A DNA stretch of 64,000 nucleotides from Natronoglycomyces albus (GCF_016925535.1 NZ_CP070496.1:930001-994000); one strand, 5' to 3'; positions 27,301-35,026 are shown, numbered from the stretch's first letter. Numbers and translations are program-made. Notes: generated from the sequence alone by a model not told the origin.

Positions 27301-27698
27301 ATCGCGCGCGATAGCGCCCGGTAGCCTGCGGCGTTGCGGGCCAAGACCACCAGGTGCGTGCCAAGCGGGTCGACTTGGCCCCGCCGGGGTTGGCTCATAT
27401 TGAGGTTGAGTTCCGCGCCAAAGATTGTGGGTATGGCCGCCTGCCGTGGTTGAAAACCGCCTGCCGTGGAAGATTGGCCCGCAAGTTCTTGTCGTTGCGT
27501 CGACTCCGCAGCAGCGGAATCTCTCCCGGTGTTCCTGGCGGCCTCGGCGAACTGTGCCACGCCGTAGAGTCCGTCGTGGTCGGTGATCGCCAATCCTTTG
27601 AGCCCCAGCTGTATGGCTTGCTCCACCAGATCAGCTGGTGAGTCGGCCCCGTCGGCGAAGCTATAGAACGAATGGCAGTGCAGTTCCGCGTAATCCAC
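24390..27698 (-). CDS. dnaE2: Error-prone DNA polymerase III alpha subunit DnaE2 (ImuC)
   Basis: Catalytic polymerase of the ImuA'-ImuB-DnaE2 translesion complex used in damage-induced mutagenesis. The PHP domain begins at YAELHCHSFYSFADGADSP; the C-family palm follows with PDIDLDIESGRREEVIQYAY (catalytic Asp pair) and FPESHAASFAHLVWASAW; an OB-fold lies near the C-terminus (IQVAGVITHRQRPPTAGGVT). GTG 27698 has AGGAGG at four bases; the frame remains open to 27878, which would overlap the upstream gene. From 27698 the product is about 1,102 residues, close to known DnaE2. The replicative DnaE1 is not in this window. Confidence 0.95.
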   Translation of the reverse strand: MDYAELHCHSFYSFADGADSPADLVEQAIQLGLKGLAITDHDGLYGVAQFAEAARNTGRDSAAAESTQRQELAGQSSTAGGFQPRQAAIPTIFGAELNLNMSQPRRGQVDPLGTHLVVLARNAAGYRALSRAITEAHTVNRDKELPVYDLEKLATEAAGQWQILTGCRKGPLSSALEAGENIAQQQLHQLMDLFGRDNVAVELTCHDLPDDFDRIEALVRIADRAKVAYVATNNVHYASPQRAKVANTLAATRARSSLEDIANWLPTAAAAHLRSGQEMAQRFGDYPRAVETSVAIAQRCAFDLKLLEPQLPIFEVPEGYDEFSHLAELTLTGARQRYGPPENERPRGAWKQLNKELQLIKELQFPGYFLIVADLVRFCRDNNIFCQGRGSAANSAVCYALGITNVDAIEYNLLFERFLSSDRDGPPDIDLDIESGRREEVIQYAYEKYGRTRAAMVANVITYRPRSAVRDAAKALGYSHEQATRWSKQLQHFHAATPAFPDAPKALDPDDSSHLPAEVRQLAAQLLRLPQHLGVHPGGMVICKTPVSEIVPVEWARATDRTVLQWDKEDCASAGLVKFDLLGLGMLEALHRVCDLVADHHGVTVELAKLPSKDDEVFAMLQAADTVGVFQVESRAQMSTLPRLKPQNFYDLVIEVALIRPGPVQGGSVHPYLRRRNGEKWKHKVHRRLWPALEKTLGVPIFQEQLMQIAIDAAGFSGSDADQLRRAMGAKRSTERMEALKQRLYAGMAERGISTEEADQIYRQLAAFADFGFPESHAASFAHLVWASAWFKCHYPAAFCAALLASQPMGFYSPASLIADVKRHGVGVRAADVNYSRVAASLEATDEKPIPPVKATAAIRLGLDNVASLHRESAERIAANRPYRDIPDLARRARLSSSQLEALALAGALGSLQPDRRRALWTAGMVREDELMMASTGPTSAAPTLPGMSEAELAGADYAGLGFSLRCHPMELVRSDLPEVLTVSGVHDAVRKAPQRQDQREPAATQVSDQIGRIQVAGVITHRQRPPTAGGVTFLSIEDETGILNVVCSQGLWKRWKQEALSAKALLVRGTVEHAEGAVSLMADKLTPLRLPAPTASARDFK

Positions 27699-28302
27699 GA
27701 CGCCTCCTGGCCACGGTGGCGAAGGGGCACGCGCGGTGGCGGACCACTGAGGAGATGCTTTCGGGGCGTTCTTCGGTATCGCCCTGTCGTCGAATGCGCG
27801 CATCTTGGATCGGCGGATAGCCCGGCTCGCAGACCGGCCACGATCTGGCGATGCCAGAGGGCGAAGCGTCGGCCTCATCGATGTGGCCCGGGGGCGATTC
27901 GCGCGCGGGCCGGTCTGGAAGAGACTGGGCCCGAATCACACGATTGATGACCCGATCGATGAGGTCATGATCGACACTCCCGCCTGGCCTGGGCTCCATC
28001 TCTTGGTCGGTCGAGATAATGGGACGGGCCGCCTCATTCGTGCTCTCGCCGAGTACCGGAGGGCGCTGGCCCCTCCCGTCGTGCCCGTCGGCGAGAACGT
28101 TGTTCTCGAAACCGGTTGGGCCACAGGATGTTCCCAGAAAGAACGCCTCGATCGCGGCTCGTTTGGGGTCGAGGCCAGCCTCTTGGCCCTCGACGTCGCT
28201 CGGCGAGCTTTCAGCCGTATCGTCCTCGGCCGGATATAGCCCCAGCCGCGCGACCGCTCGGGAGATCATCGTCTCCCACAGACGCAAAATCCATTTAGTC
28301 AT
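27661..28302 (-). CDS. Unrecognised protein between imuB and dnaE2
   Basis: An open frame of 213 codons whose ATG (28302) overlaps the imuB stop by eight bases and whose stop lies 38 bases inside dnaE2, so it fits an operon read imuA'-imuB-orf-dnaE2. Codon third positions are mostly G/C, as in neighbours. The protein starts with a short amphipathic stretch (MTKWILRLWETMISRAVARL), is otherwise hydrophilic, and has a helical segment HDLIDRVINRVIRAQSL. No domain is recognised. The ribosome site (GGAGGG) is about 13 bases upstream. It could be a mutasome accessory factor or a chance open frame. Confidence 0.5.
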   Translation of the reverse strand: MTKWILRLWETMISRAVARLGLYPAEDDTAESSPSDVEGQEAGLDPKRAAIEAFFLGTSCGPTGFENNVLADGHDGRGQRPPVLGESTNEAARPIISTDQEMEPRPGGSVDHDLIDRVINRVIRAQSLPDRPARESPPGHIDEADASPSGIARSWPVCEPGYPPIQDARIRRQGDTEERPESISSVVRHRACPFATVARRRRGLRGTALPFVL

Positions 28303-29746
28303 ACCAGCCACTAACCCTCCACTGTTGACTTTCACGAACGAGAACACCTGCTCGACCATCGGCCAAAACCACCTGCAACCGGGCAAAACGCCGAGGCGGG
28401 AGGTCATCCTCTGTGGACCACCATCGTTCGATTACCGGCCACGGCCCTGCCCAGCCGTACACCTGGAGCCGTTGCCCGGCCCACCGCAACTCCACCGGCG
28501 CCGCCGAGAGCAGGCCACGGGCGCTGGCTTCAATGTCCGCGCCGTTGGCGTCCAGCAGCTGCGCGGGTTCGTTCCAAGGCACTGCGGGAGTGGGTTTGGG
28601 CAAAGCGCCGGGTCGCTGCGCCGGGTCGTCTTTGGTGGCCTCCACTTGGAACAATGTGGCCGGATTCTCCGACGGCGCTGTCTGGGGAACCCCCGATTCT
28701 GGCGAAGTGGAACGCCCGAGGTCTGTGGCCGCGCGGGACACCGCCTCGTCTCCCAGCAGGCTCTGCACGTGGAGGATGGCCGCCTGAGCTCGCTCCCGCG
28801 CTTCCTGTTCGGAGCGTTCGGTCGAATGTGCTTCCCAGAGCGACAGCTGTGCTTCCAGCTCCCCGTTGACTCCGTCGGGCCGTAGCTCCAGGCGCCGGAT
28901 CGGGCCGGTTCCGACCCGGTGACCTGAGAGCCACCCCTCCAATTGCCAACGGATGCGTGTCGTCAGCTGGTTGCTGCCCGGTTCGACCTGCCAGGTACGC
29001 CTGCGAGTCAATCCGGTGGTGGTGTGCGCGGTGATGGTGACGCGAGTGCAGATCAGTGAATGCGCCTCCAGCGTGGCGTGCAGGCGGTCAGTCAGGGGAC
29101 GGGCGGACAACAGGGCGGTCTCGATCGATTCCAGCGGAGGGTCATAGTCGGCGGTGACGCTGAGGTCTGGTGGGATCTTGCGGGCGACGATGGGACGCAG
29201 GCTTTCCCCCGCGCTCAACCGTTGGGCTTGCCGCATGGTGGGGCCGAAGCGTTCGACCACGGCGGCGGGGTCTAGGCGGGCGAAATCTCCCAGCGTACCC
29301 AGGCCCAGGTGGCGCAGCAGCGCGATGGTGTCGCCGTCGACTAGCTGGGTGAGGCGCAGATGCGCGATGTCGAGCGGAGCCAGAAAGTCCGCGTCGCCAC
29401 CGGGTGGGACGATGATGCCTCTTCGGGCGGCCAACAGCGCCGCGTAGAGGTCGTCGGCAACCCCGGTCAGGCAGTCGAGGTCGCAATAGGCGTGGATCGT
29501 GTCGATGAGCAGCTCGCAGGCGGTCTCCTCGCCGCCTTCCAGACGGGCGAACCCACGGGCGGGCAGGGCGATGAGGCCGGGGCGGAGGACTTCCAGATGA
29601 GGAGTGAGGGTCTCGACCACTTCGCACACCGGCTCGAAGCTGGCTTCGGACCGGGGCTTGGCATCCGATGAGCCCGTGCGTTTCGCTGGCGACGGGGCAT
29701 CCCAGTCGGGCAGCCAAGCCACCAGAACGCGACGATCACTATTCAC
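28295..29746 (-). CDS. imuB: Y-family polymerase-like mutasome protein ImuB
   Basis: Scaffold of the DnaE2 mutasome, 483 residues. It follows the Y-family layout (finger-palm, then HhH region DGDTIALLRHLGLGTLGDFA, then little finger) but lacks the catalytic acidic residues of active polymerases, as ImuB proteins do. In relatives its C-terminal part contacts the beta clamp, DnaE2 and ImuA'. Its ATG overlaps the imuA' stop (ATGA, 29743-29746). The C-terminal WSTEDDLPPRRFARLQVVL region is conserved in ImuB. Confidence 0.92.
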   Translation of the reverse strand: MNSDRRVLVAWLPDWDAPSPAKRTGSSDAKPRSEASFEPVCEVVETLTPHLEVLRPGLIALPARGFARLEGGEETACELLIDTIHAYCDLDCLTGVADDLYAALLAARRGIIVPPGGDADFLAPLDIAHLRLTQLVDGDTIALLRHLGLGTLGDFARLDPAAVVERFGPTMRQAQRLSAGESLRPIVARKIPPDLSVTADYDPPLESIETALLSARPLTDRLHATLEAHSLICTRVTITAHTTTGLTRRRTWQVEPGSNQLTTRIRWQLEGWLSGHRVGTGPIRRLELRPDGVNGELEAQLSLWEAHSTERSEQEARERAQAAILHVQSLLGDEAVSRAATDLGRSTSPESGVPQTAPSENPATLFQVEATKDDPAQRPGALPKPTPAVPWNEPAQLLDANGADIEASARGLLSAAPVELRWAGQRLQVYGWAGPWPVIERWWSTEDDLPPRRFARLQVVLADGRAGVLVRESQQWRVSGWYD

Positions 29747-30549
29747 GACCCGGGCCCCCCTTCGTCCGTGTAGAGCCGCAAGGTGGCCTGGCGGGAGCGC
29801 CCGGTACGCCAGAGGGCCGAGACAGCTAGCTCACAGGAGCGAATGCGACCCGACCCGTACTGGCGGTCGGCGTGTCTACGTAGCCCCGACCAGCGGGCGG
29901 AGGTGATACGCAGACGAGTGTCGAGGCCGGGCCATTGCCGCTGGGGGCTGCCCCACCACAGGAGGATCGCACCCAGGTTGCGGGCGCGAGTGGCGAGGCG
30001 TGCCGCCTGGTTGGTTGTGACAGAGGCTGTGGAAACGGCGACCACGGCAAACCCGTCCATGAGGGCGGCCGCGGCGTCGGCGACTTGCGGACGTGGCGCG
30101 GTGACGGACACGAGGTGCTCCACGTTTACGCCAGCTTCGGCGGCTGTCCCCAAGTGGCGTCGGGGGAGGCCGACTAGGGCGCACCAGTGGGTGGCACTTG
30201 GTTCGGCGAGAATCCGCCACAGCAGGGACGTAGCGCCGGTGCCCGGATGTACGAGAGTGCCAGTGGTAAGGCCCTCACGTGGGAAAAGACTGTGAATGTC
30301 AGAGGCGAGTGGCAGTATGCGGGTAGGGGTGAGGCTAGGCCACGTCGTCAGGTCTAGACGCCGTTTCGTCCCTCGGGTGCTGAAGGACGTGGCGACTTTG
30401 GCTTTGTAGTCGGCCAGGTGGCTGGAGTTCTCCTCGCTGGGTGTGGCCTCGGGGGTGGTCAGCGCAAAGTCGGCAAAGGTGGGCTCGGCAAGTTGGCTAG
30501 CGGGGATGAGACCAGGGATGGAAGCAAGATCTACCTGCTGTTTTGCCAT
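29743..30549 (-). CDS. Mutasome accessory protein ImuA'
   Basis: RecA-fold-like partner of ImuB, 268 residues, of the actinobacterial ImuA' type. The Walker-A position is degenerate (LVHPGTGATSLLWRIL), and the core continues with WCALVGLPRRHLGTAAEAGV and GFAVVAVSTAS. Start ATG 30549 has a GGGAGG about ten bases upstream. First gene of the operon; a LexA-box-like sequence lies about 85 bp upstream. Confidence 0.85.
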   Translation of the reverse strand: MAKQQVDLASIPGLIPASQLAEPTFADFALTTPEATPSEENSSHLADYKAKVATSFSTRGTKRRLDLTTWPSLTPTRILPLASDIHSLFPREGLTTGTLVHPGTGATSLLWRILAEPSATHWCALVGLPRRHLGTAAEAGVNVEHLVSVTAPRPQVADAAAALMDGFAVVAVSTASVTTNQAARLATRARNLGAILLWWGSPQRQWPGLDTRLRITSARWSGLRRHADRQYGSGRIRSCELAVSALWRTGRSRQATLRLYTDEGGPGS

Positions 30550-30584
30550 TATCAGTCCACCTCCCGTACTAATTTAAAACATAT

Positions 30585-30603
30585 GTACTATACACGGTAG
30601 TAC
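30585..30603. promoter_or_regulatory. Small palindrome near imuA' promoter
   Basis: GTACTA and TAGTAC, six-base perfect arms separated by seven bases, with a further GTACTA at 30565-30570. It lies between the imuA' start and the LexA-like site and may overlap the promoter. No regulator can be named. Confidence 0.3.
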
Positions 30604-30634
30604 AGCAGGACGACGCAAAAAGATCAACTATTTA

Positions 30635-30648
30635 CGCACGTGTGTTCG
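30635..30648. promoter_or_regulatory. Candidate LexA (SOS) box
   Basis: CGCAC-GTGT-GTTCG matches the actinobacterial SOS box CGAAC-N4-GTTCG at nine of ten fixed positions. It is 85 bp upstream of imuA', whose operon is LexA-controlled in mycobacteria. Confidence 0.45.
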
Positions 30649-30853
30649 ATAAATCTCACGATCGAGTGAACAGCGCGTCATCCGCTCGGTGGCGGCCGCG
30701 AGGTGCCACCGGCCAAGGCGGTGCGGGTAGTGCTCAGATGGGGCGACGTGGGTTACAGCAAGCCCGGCCCCCGGGTGCGGGCAGACACCGGCATCCGGTA
30801 AAGTTTCATCCCGTTGGCCCGCTAGAATTTGCGTGGAAAACAAGCCATATCAA

Positions 30854-30928
30854 TGGGGTATGGTGTAATTGGCAGCACGACTGATTCTGGTTCAGTTAGT
30901 CTAGGTTCGAGTCCTGGTACCCCAGCCA
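30854..30928 (+). tRNA. tRNA-Gln (CTG)
   Basis: A 75-nt cloverleaf with encoded CCA: acceptor TGGGGTA paired with TACCCCA, anticodon stem ACTGA/TCAGT around TTCTGGT (CTG), T-loop GTTCGAGTC. Immediately downstream begins the 88-bp repeat that bounds the integrated element. Confidence 0.95.
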
Positions 30929-31009
30929 TAACAAAGACCACCTTTGGTGGTCTTTTTTTGTGCTGCGGGCAGCACGACTGCTGGGTTGTGGGGCGCGCAG
31001 AGCGCGCGT
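30922..31009. repeat. 88-bp direct repeat, left copy
   Basis: Starts in the last bases of tRNA-Gln (CCAGCCAT), contains a terminator hairpin, the small palindrome GTGCTGCGGGCAGCAC and a GC-rich tail. It is identical to 35027-35114 except for one base (A or G at the ninth position). The copies frame the element like attL and attR. Confidence 0.88.
30932..30959 (+). terminator. tRNA-Gln terminator
   Basis: AAAGACCACC and GGTGGTCTTT arms around TTT, followed by a T-run. It is duplicated within the right repeat at 35037-35064. Confidence 0.85.
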
Positions 31010-31048
31010 GGTTCAGTTGGTCTGGGTTCGGGTCTTGGTACCCCAGCC
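31010..31048 (+). other. Degenerate 3' half of tRNA-Gln
   Basis: GGTTCAGTTGGTCTGGGTTC and the bases that follow repeat the 3' half of tRNA-Gln, including the CCCCAGCCA end, with several substitutions and no 5' half. A similar 3' tail (CTAGGTTCGAGTCCTGGTACC) follows the right repeat at about 35125-35150. These are remnants of repeated integration or of a former tandem tRNA gene. Confidence 0.7.
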
Positions 31049-32074
31049 AATTTGGTCTTTTGTTTTGCCCTGATCAATTCCCGCGCGACTCCGCATCGCC
31101 GAAACCAGCGGCTCCAGCAGCTCAGTGACTTGGTTGTCAATAACCCGAGGCACCCGATCCCCGTCCTCTACCGCGACGAAGAGCCGCCCGAAGAACCCGG
31201 TGTGAACAGCCCGGTGCTGCGCCTCCGGCAGCACTTCCTGCACCCGATCGAACAGCTCCTGACTCACCAGCGGCTCATGCCGCCCCTGGTGCTCGACGCC
31301 CTTGAACGTGACTCGTCCGAAGTAGTAGCGGTTCCGCAGGATCGTGCCGACGGTGTACATCGGGACCTCTCGCCCGGCTGGGCACCGCTTGCTCGGCCGG
31401 GTTCGAAGCCCCGCATCGGTGACGGCCCGCTGCAACTTCTTGAGCGAGTAAGTCCCGCTCGCGTACAGCTCGAACATGATCCGGATGAAGGGTGCGCGCT
31501 CCTCATCCACGGACACGGTCCGAATCTCTCGGCCCTCGACGGTCTCGCCAGCGTTCCGGAATCCGATGGGCGCCTGATACGGCGTACCGCCGTTGGCTGC
31601 CTTCGTGCCCATCTTGTAGGCCACTTCGGCACCCGAGGCCCGCGACTGGTACTCGTTGACCCCGTCCAGGATCGCGGTCACCAGATCACCGACGTGGCTG
31701 TCGTCGATGTAGTCCATGATCGAGACGAGTTGGGCCCCGAGCTTCTTGAGCTCGCGCCGAGTGATCACCGCATCCGCAATGTCCCACCGCATCCGCAACC
31801 GCGCGTACACGATGATCGCTCCGACATCCTTCTCGTTCCGGATGCGCGCCATCATCTCCAGGAACTTCGGCCGCCCATCTACCGTCAAGCCGGACTTCCC
31901 CGGCTCGACGTATTCGTCTACGACCTCCATTCCAAGCCCCTCAGCCCGGCGCTGGCACGCCTTCCGCTGCGCTGGGATCGAGTTCCCCTCCGGGTCGTAA
32001 TCCGCCTGCACCTGCCCCCGCGAGGACACCCGCAGATAGAGCACGGCACGCTTCGCCCTGACTTCCTGACTCAT
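31013..32074 (-). CDS. Serine recombinase (site-specific integrase)
   Basis: Resolvase/invertase-type catalytic domain at the N-terminus (YLRVSSRGQ with the nucleophile Ser, then IPAQRKACQRRAEG and a VYARLRMRWD motif near the active-site Arg residues). A recombinase domain follows (PIGFRNAGETVEGREI; YTVGTILRNRYYFGRV). At 353 residues it is short for a large serine integrase: the cysteine zinc ribbon and coiled coil are missing, and the last dozen residues are read from the tRNA remnant. Its 3' end lies at the left boundary, as expected for an integrase next to its att site. Activity is doubtful. Confidence 0.85.
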   Translation of the reverse strand: MSQEVRAKRAVLYLRVSSRGQVQADYDPEGNSIPAQRKACQRRAEGLGMEVVDEYVEPGKSGLTVDGRPKFLEMMARIRNEKDVGAIIVYARLRMRWDIADAVITRRELKKLGAQLVSIMDYIDDSHVGDLVTAILDGVNEYQSRASGAEVAYKMGTKAANGGTPYQAPIGFRNAGETVEGREIRTVSVDEERAPFIRIMFELYASGTYSLKKLQRAVTDAGLRTRPSKRCPAGREVPMYTVGTILRNRYYFGRVTFKGVEHQGRHEPLVSQELFDRVQEVLPEAQHRAVHTGFFGRLFVAVEDGDRVPRVIDNQVTELLEPLVSAMRSRAGIDQGKTKDQIGWGTKTRTQTN

Positions 32075-32256
32075 GATCGATCGGCCTTCCGACTGGATGA
32101 TTCGGTCCGACCCGCCGTGTCGGCCTGCTCAGGCTTGACCTCGGCACTCCGCTCCGACTCCAACACGGCATCGATCAAACTCTCATCGATCAGCCGAACA
32201 TCAACGTCATCCCGAAGCGCCCCGGTCACCCGCACGCGAGCCTCTCTGCCATCCAT
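32071..32256 (-). CDS. Small protein preceding recombinase (hypothetical)
   Basis: About 61 residues (MDGREARVRVTGALRDDVDV at the N-terminus). Its TGA overlaps the recombinase ATG (ATGA), so the two are probably translated together. It is acidic and hydrophilic with no recognised domain. Given its position it may be a small excision or control factor, but nothing in the sequence proves this. Confidence 0.5.
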   Translation of the reverse strand: MDGREARVRVTGALRDDVDVRLIDESLIDAVLESERSAEVKPEQADTAGRTESSSRKADRS

Positions 32257-32599
32257 GAGGCCCACCGCCTCACCAGGGAAAACAGCAGGTCAACGCCAAG
32301 ATAGACCCACTCCGCGACAACGTCGAGCGACGCGAATTATCCGACTCCGGAGCACGAACCTGCTTCCCGCAGCCAGGAGGGACTTCGAGAAGGGCACCAA
32401 GAACGGAACCTTTGGCAATCAGCAAGAGAACGATCAAGCGGGATGTCTCGCCGCGATCGATCGATATGACGTGGACCTAACAGTTCTACCGTTCGCCCAG
32501 ATAGCGGCACAAGGTCTCCGATCGCGGACTGAAACCGAGGTGACAGGAGCCCAACTCGATCGTTACGCTTGGTCCGCCGCATAGGAAGGGAGACAGCGC

Positions 32600-33178
32600 A
32601 TGGGACGTAACCTCACGAAGTTCGTTGAGGCAGCTCAGCCTGTCAAGTACATGGGCGGCTTCGACTACGCGCTGGTGCACTGCCCGCGATGCGACGACAT
32701 GGCGATTCGCCGAGAGTGCCACGTGACCTGCGGGTCATGCGCATACACAGACAGGTTGAAGCGAAAACCCAAGGTCAAGCCGGTTGAGCCTTCCCAGACC
32801 GTCATGTGCCCCGAGTGTAACCGCTATGTGGGCACCTATAGATCGGACCTGCGGCTGCATCGACTGCGCTGTCGAGGCTGCGGTTGGGCCAAGGAACCGA
32901 CCGCACGCCAGTGGCCGGTGCCGAAGCGCCATAAGCGAGCACCGCTCTGGCTCGATATTGATTTCCGCGGCAATTCGCTGTGGGCGTGGAACGATCAGCA
33001 CCTGAGCTTCATGGAGGCGTACGTCGCCGCCGGGGTGCGGGACGTCAGCCCGTCTAACAGCACCATCGCGAGCAGGCTCCCGGCATGGATCAAATCCGGG
33101 AAGAACCGTGAGGACCTACTCCGGGCGCTGGCGAAACTGCGGGCACGACTGCCAGAGAACATGCCTCCGACAATCTAG
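32600..33178 (+). CDS. Zinc-ribbon protein of mobile-element type
   Basis: A protein of 192 residues with two or three Cys pairs (CPRCDD, CGSC; CPEC, CRGC), suggesting zinc ribbons. The C-terminal domain resembles a family I recall as LWL...WAYN..HL.FLE.YVAA...LP.WMKSAKNR..VLRAL.(K/R)LR; here it reads LWAWNDQHLSFMEAYVAA and LPAWIKSGKNREDLLRALAK. Members occur scattered near mobile DNA and toxin loci; function is unknown to me. ATG 32600 follows a GGAAGGGAG-rich leader. Its 3' end overlaps the convergent gene at 33116 by about 60 bp. Confidence 0.7.
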   Translation: MGRNLTKFVEAAQPVKYMGGFDYALVHCPRCDDMAIRRECHVTCGSCAYTDRLKRKPKVKPVEPSQTVMCPECNRYVGTYRSDLRLHRLRCRGCGWAKEPTARQWPVPKRHKRAPLWLDIDFRGNSLWAWNDQHLSFMEAYVAAGVRDVSPSNSTIASRLPAWIKSGKNREDLLRALAKLRARLPENMPPTI

Positions 33179-33688
33179 GAGCGGAGGTTTCCCCTTGCGG
33201 ACTAACGTTCTCGGTGCAGCAAACACGGTGGCGCCTGCATTGAAGGACGCTTCGGCGTTTTCACTCGTCTCGAAGTAGTAGACGCCGTCTCGTTCGTGCC
33301 CGTTGTCGACGGCGTAGATCCATTCGTTGAGGAGCCAGAGATCATTGAACTGGTTGATACCAACGTCGGGGCGCACATCGAACGCGAGGTAGTCGCGGTC
33401 GAACATCAGCCCGATTGCTTGGCGGACCGCCGGCCTGAACCCCAGGTCGCCCGTGAGGTACTCACGTGCGGCCTCACCCGACTTCCTGAATACCGATTCG
33501 GGAAGGGCTGCTACATCGATCGAGAGCTCCTCGACGACTGTCGGTACGAGTTCGCGGATCTTGTATACGGAGTCCTTCGATAGACCCGCCAGTTCTGCCA
33601 GCGCCTCGGAGTCGACGCCGCAGGTCAGCGCGTGAGCGGCATCGAGTTCGTGGAGGTAGTCCTCGATCGCGCGTCGCAGTCTTTCCAC
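33116..33688 (-). CDS. HTH-containing hypothetical protein
   Basis: A protein of 190 residues from GTG 33688. An N-terminal helix-turn-helix-like segment is visible (ALAELAGLSKDSVYKIRELV, about residues 29-50). The rest has an aromatic-rich stretch (NDLWLLNEWIYAVDNGHERD) without a known domain. The last 20 residues overlap the convergent zinc-ribbon gene and may be run-on after a lost stop. It lies within the integrated element. Confidence 0.5.
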   Translation of the reverse strand: MERLRRAIEDYLHELDAAHALTCGVDSEALAELAGLSKDSVYKIRELVPTVVEELSIDVAALPESVFRKSGEAAREYLTGDLGFRPAVRQAIGLMFDRDYLAFDVRPDVGINQFNDLWLLNEWIYAVDNGHERDGVYYFETSENAEASFNAGATVFAAPRTLVRKGKPPLLDCRRHVLWQSCPQFRQRPE

Positions 33689-33989
33689 CGTCTCATCCTG
33701 GCCGGGGGAGGACCGTTGCCGCCACCGATTGATGGGATCAGCCCGTACGAGAGACTGCAGCGATGAGCCTCCGTGAGACAGGTGCCGATCCTAACTGACG
33801 TACGTCATTGATCCATCGCGCTTCAGCCAGCTTGGGGGAAAGTGAAACCTTCTCGCCTGAAACAACCGCACGCAAGATCGTCGAGGTGTCTCGTTTGCCC
33901 TCCAGGGTTGTGGTCAACCTGTCCAGGACCGTGAAGGTTTCCGCAGGGAGCGAGAGGGAAAGTTTCTCATCTTTCTACCGGGAAATGGC

Positions 33990-34600
33990 CTATTCAGGTG
34001 TTTCCCCGGCGGGTCGATAACCGCCGTCGGGCAGGCCCCAGCGGCTGGGATCGCTGGAGGAGTGACGGACCACGAGAAACCGCCCCGACCCTTCCGGATG
34101 AAGCAGAAGCGCCTTTACTCCGAACGTCGCCGGCTTACGGATCTTCCACCACGGCCGTATCCCCGGCGCGATCGCACAGAGGATCGGGGCGGGGAGGCAG
34201 CTGTGTCTTATTGGGCGATTATGACGGACTTGAAGTGCGGGTCGTCGTAGCGGTAGCGGACCATTCGGCGCGTGCCCGCGAACGTGGATCATCGCTCGGT
34301 TGTCGACGACGAGCAGGTCCCCAGGCCGCCACCGGTACACCACCGCAACCGCTTCGGAGAGAACTGCTTCCACCTCGGCGTACATTGCTGCCTCCGACAA
34401 TGAAGGCGGGAGCGGTCCGCAGACCGTATTGGTCGCAAATCCAGATCGAAACCGCAGGGTCAGCCCGTGCGCTGGATCTTCGACGATTAGGGGATGAATC
34501 GTGGACGTCGGCCGCCAATTGGTCGAGTACGCGATGCGGACCTGGGCCAGCTCAGTCGCGACTTCATCAGAGCGCGGGCAGCGATCCGGCCGTCGTAGAG
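33990..34600 (-). pseudogene. Fused relics of a TauD-like dioxygenase and a Nudix protein
   Basis: One open frame contains two unrelated fragments. The first (about 34590-34260) looks like the C-terminal part of an Fe(II)/2-oxoglutarate dioxygenase of TauD/TfdA type: WRPGDLLVVDNRAMIHVRGH has the DNR..HgR pattern. The second (about 34150-33990) is the start of a Nudix hydrolase, ALLLHPEGSGRFLVVRHSSS then WGLPDGGYRPAGETPE, which stops just where the Nudix box should continue. Neither is complete, so this is debris. Confidence 0.65.
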
Positions 34601-34909
34601 GCAGGTTGTACTGCCGCTGGCTGATGTGTCCAAGCATCCGAGTGCGAAGTGCCGCAATGGTTCGGGCTCGTCCAACTGCTCGGTGTGGCGGGGCAGCCAT
34701 TCCTGGGAACCATGCGCTTCAATCACGCGAACTCTCATCCATGCAGCTCCGACGTGCGCACCGAACCGGACTGCGGCTTCGATCATGCTGGCGGTCATGA
34801 TCTTGTGCCTCTCGAGGGCTTCGAGGATGTCGAAGTCTCGCCTGGTCAGGCGGTTGGTTATTTCGTTGAAGCCGCCTGTGTTCGTACCGGGGGTCCGCTT
34901 CGCGCACAT
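34487..34909 (-). pseudogene. Replication-relaxation-like fragment
   Basis: RLTRRDFDILEALERHKIMT matches the N-terminal winged-helix start of actinobacterial replication-relaxation proteins, which occur on plasmids and integrated elements. After about 60 residues the similarity is lost and the frame overlaps the dioxygenase relic. A remnant of the element's former replication module. Confidence 0.5.
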
Positions 34910-35026
34910 GCTGCTTTTCACCGCCTTCCCGTTGCGGCGGAGTCGGTCTCGGCGATGAGGGGTGCTGTGAGACGGGCGTGCTGGGCTCTTCCCTGGGGGT
35001 ATAGGTGCCCGTACGTCTCCATCAGG

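Noticed and set aside
27699-27878. DnaE2 starting at 27878 or 27803
   Set aside because: Those starts lack a ribosome site and would overlap the upstream frame by up to 218 bp. The GTG at 27698 has AGGAGG and is next to the conserved PHP start. A mycobacterial-style longer N-terminus cannot be fully excluded.
24390-30549. Several long ORFs antisense to imuB, dnaE2 and imuA'
   Set aside because: They mirror strong coding genes in GC-rich DNA and contain no recognisable domain.
31010-31048. A second functional tRNA-Gln gene
   Set aside because: Only the 3' half is present with several substitutions; there is no matching 5' acceptor strand or D-arm.
30944-32584. A 546-codon plus-strand ORF opposite the recombinase
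   Set aside because: It is the antisense of the serine recombinase with Arg/Pro/Leu-rich shadow composition and crosses tRNA-derived repeats.
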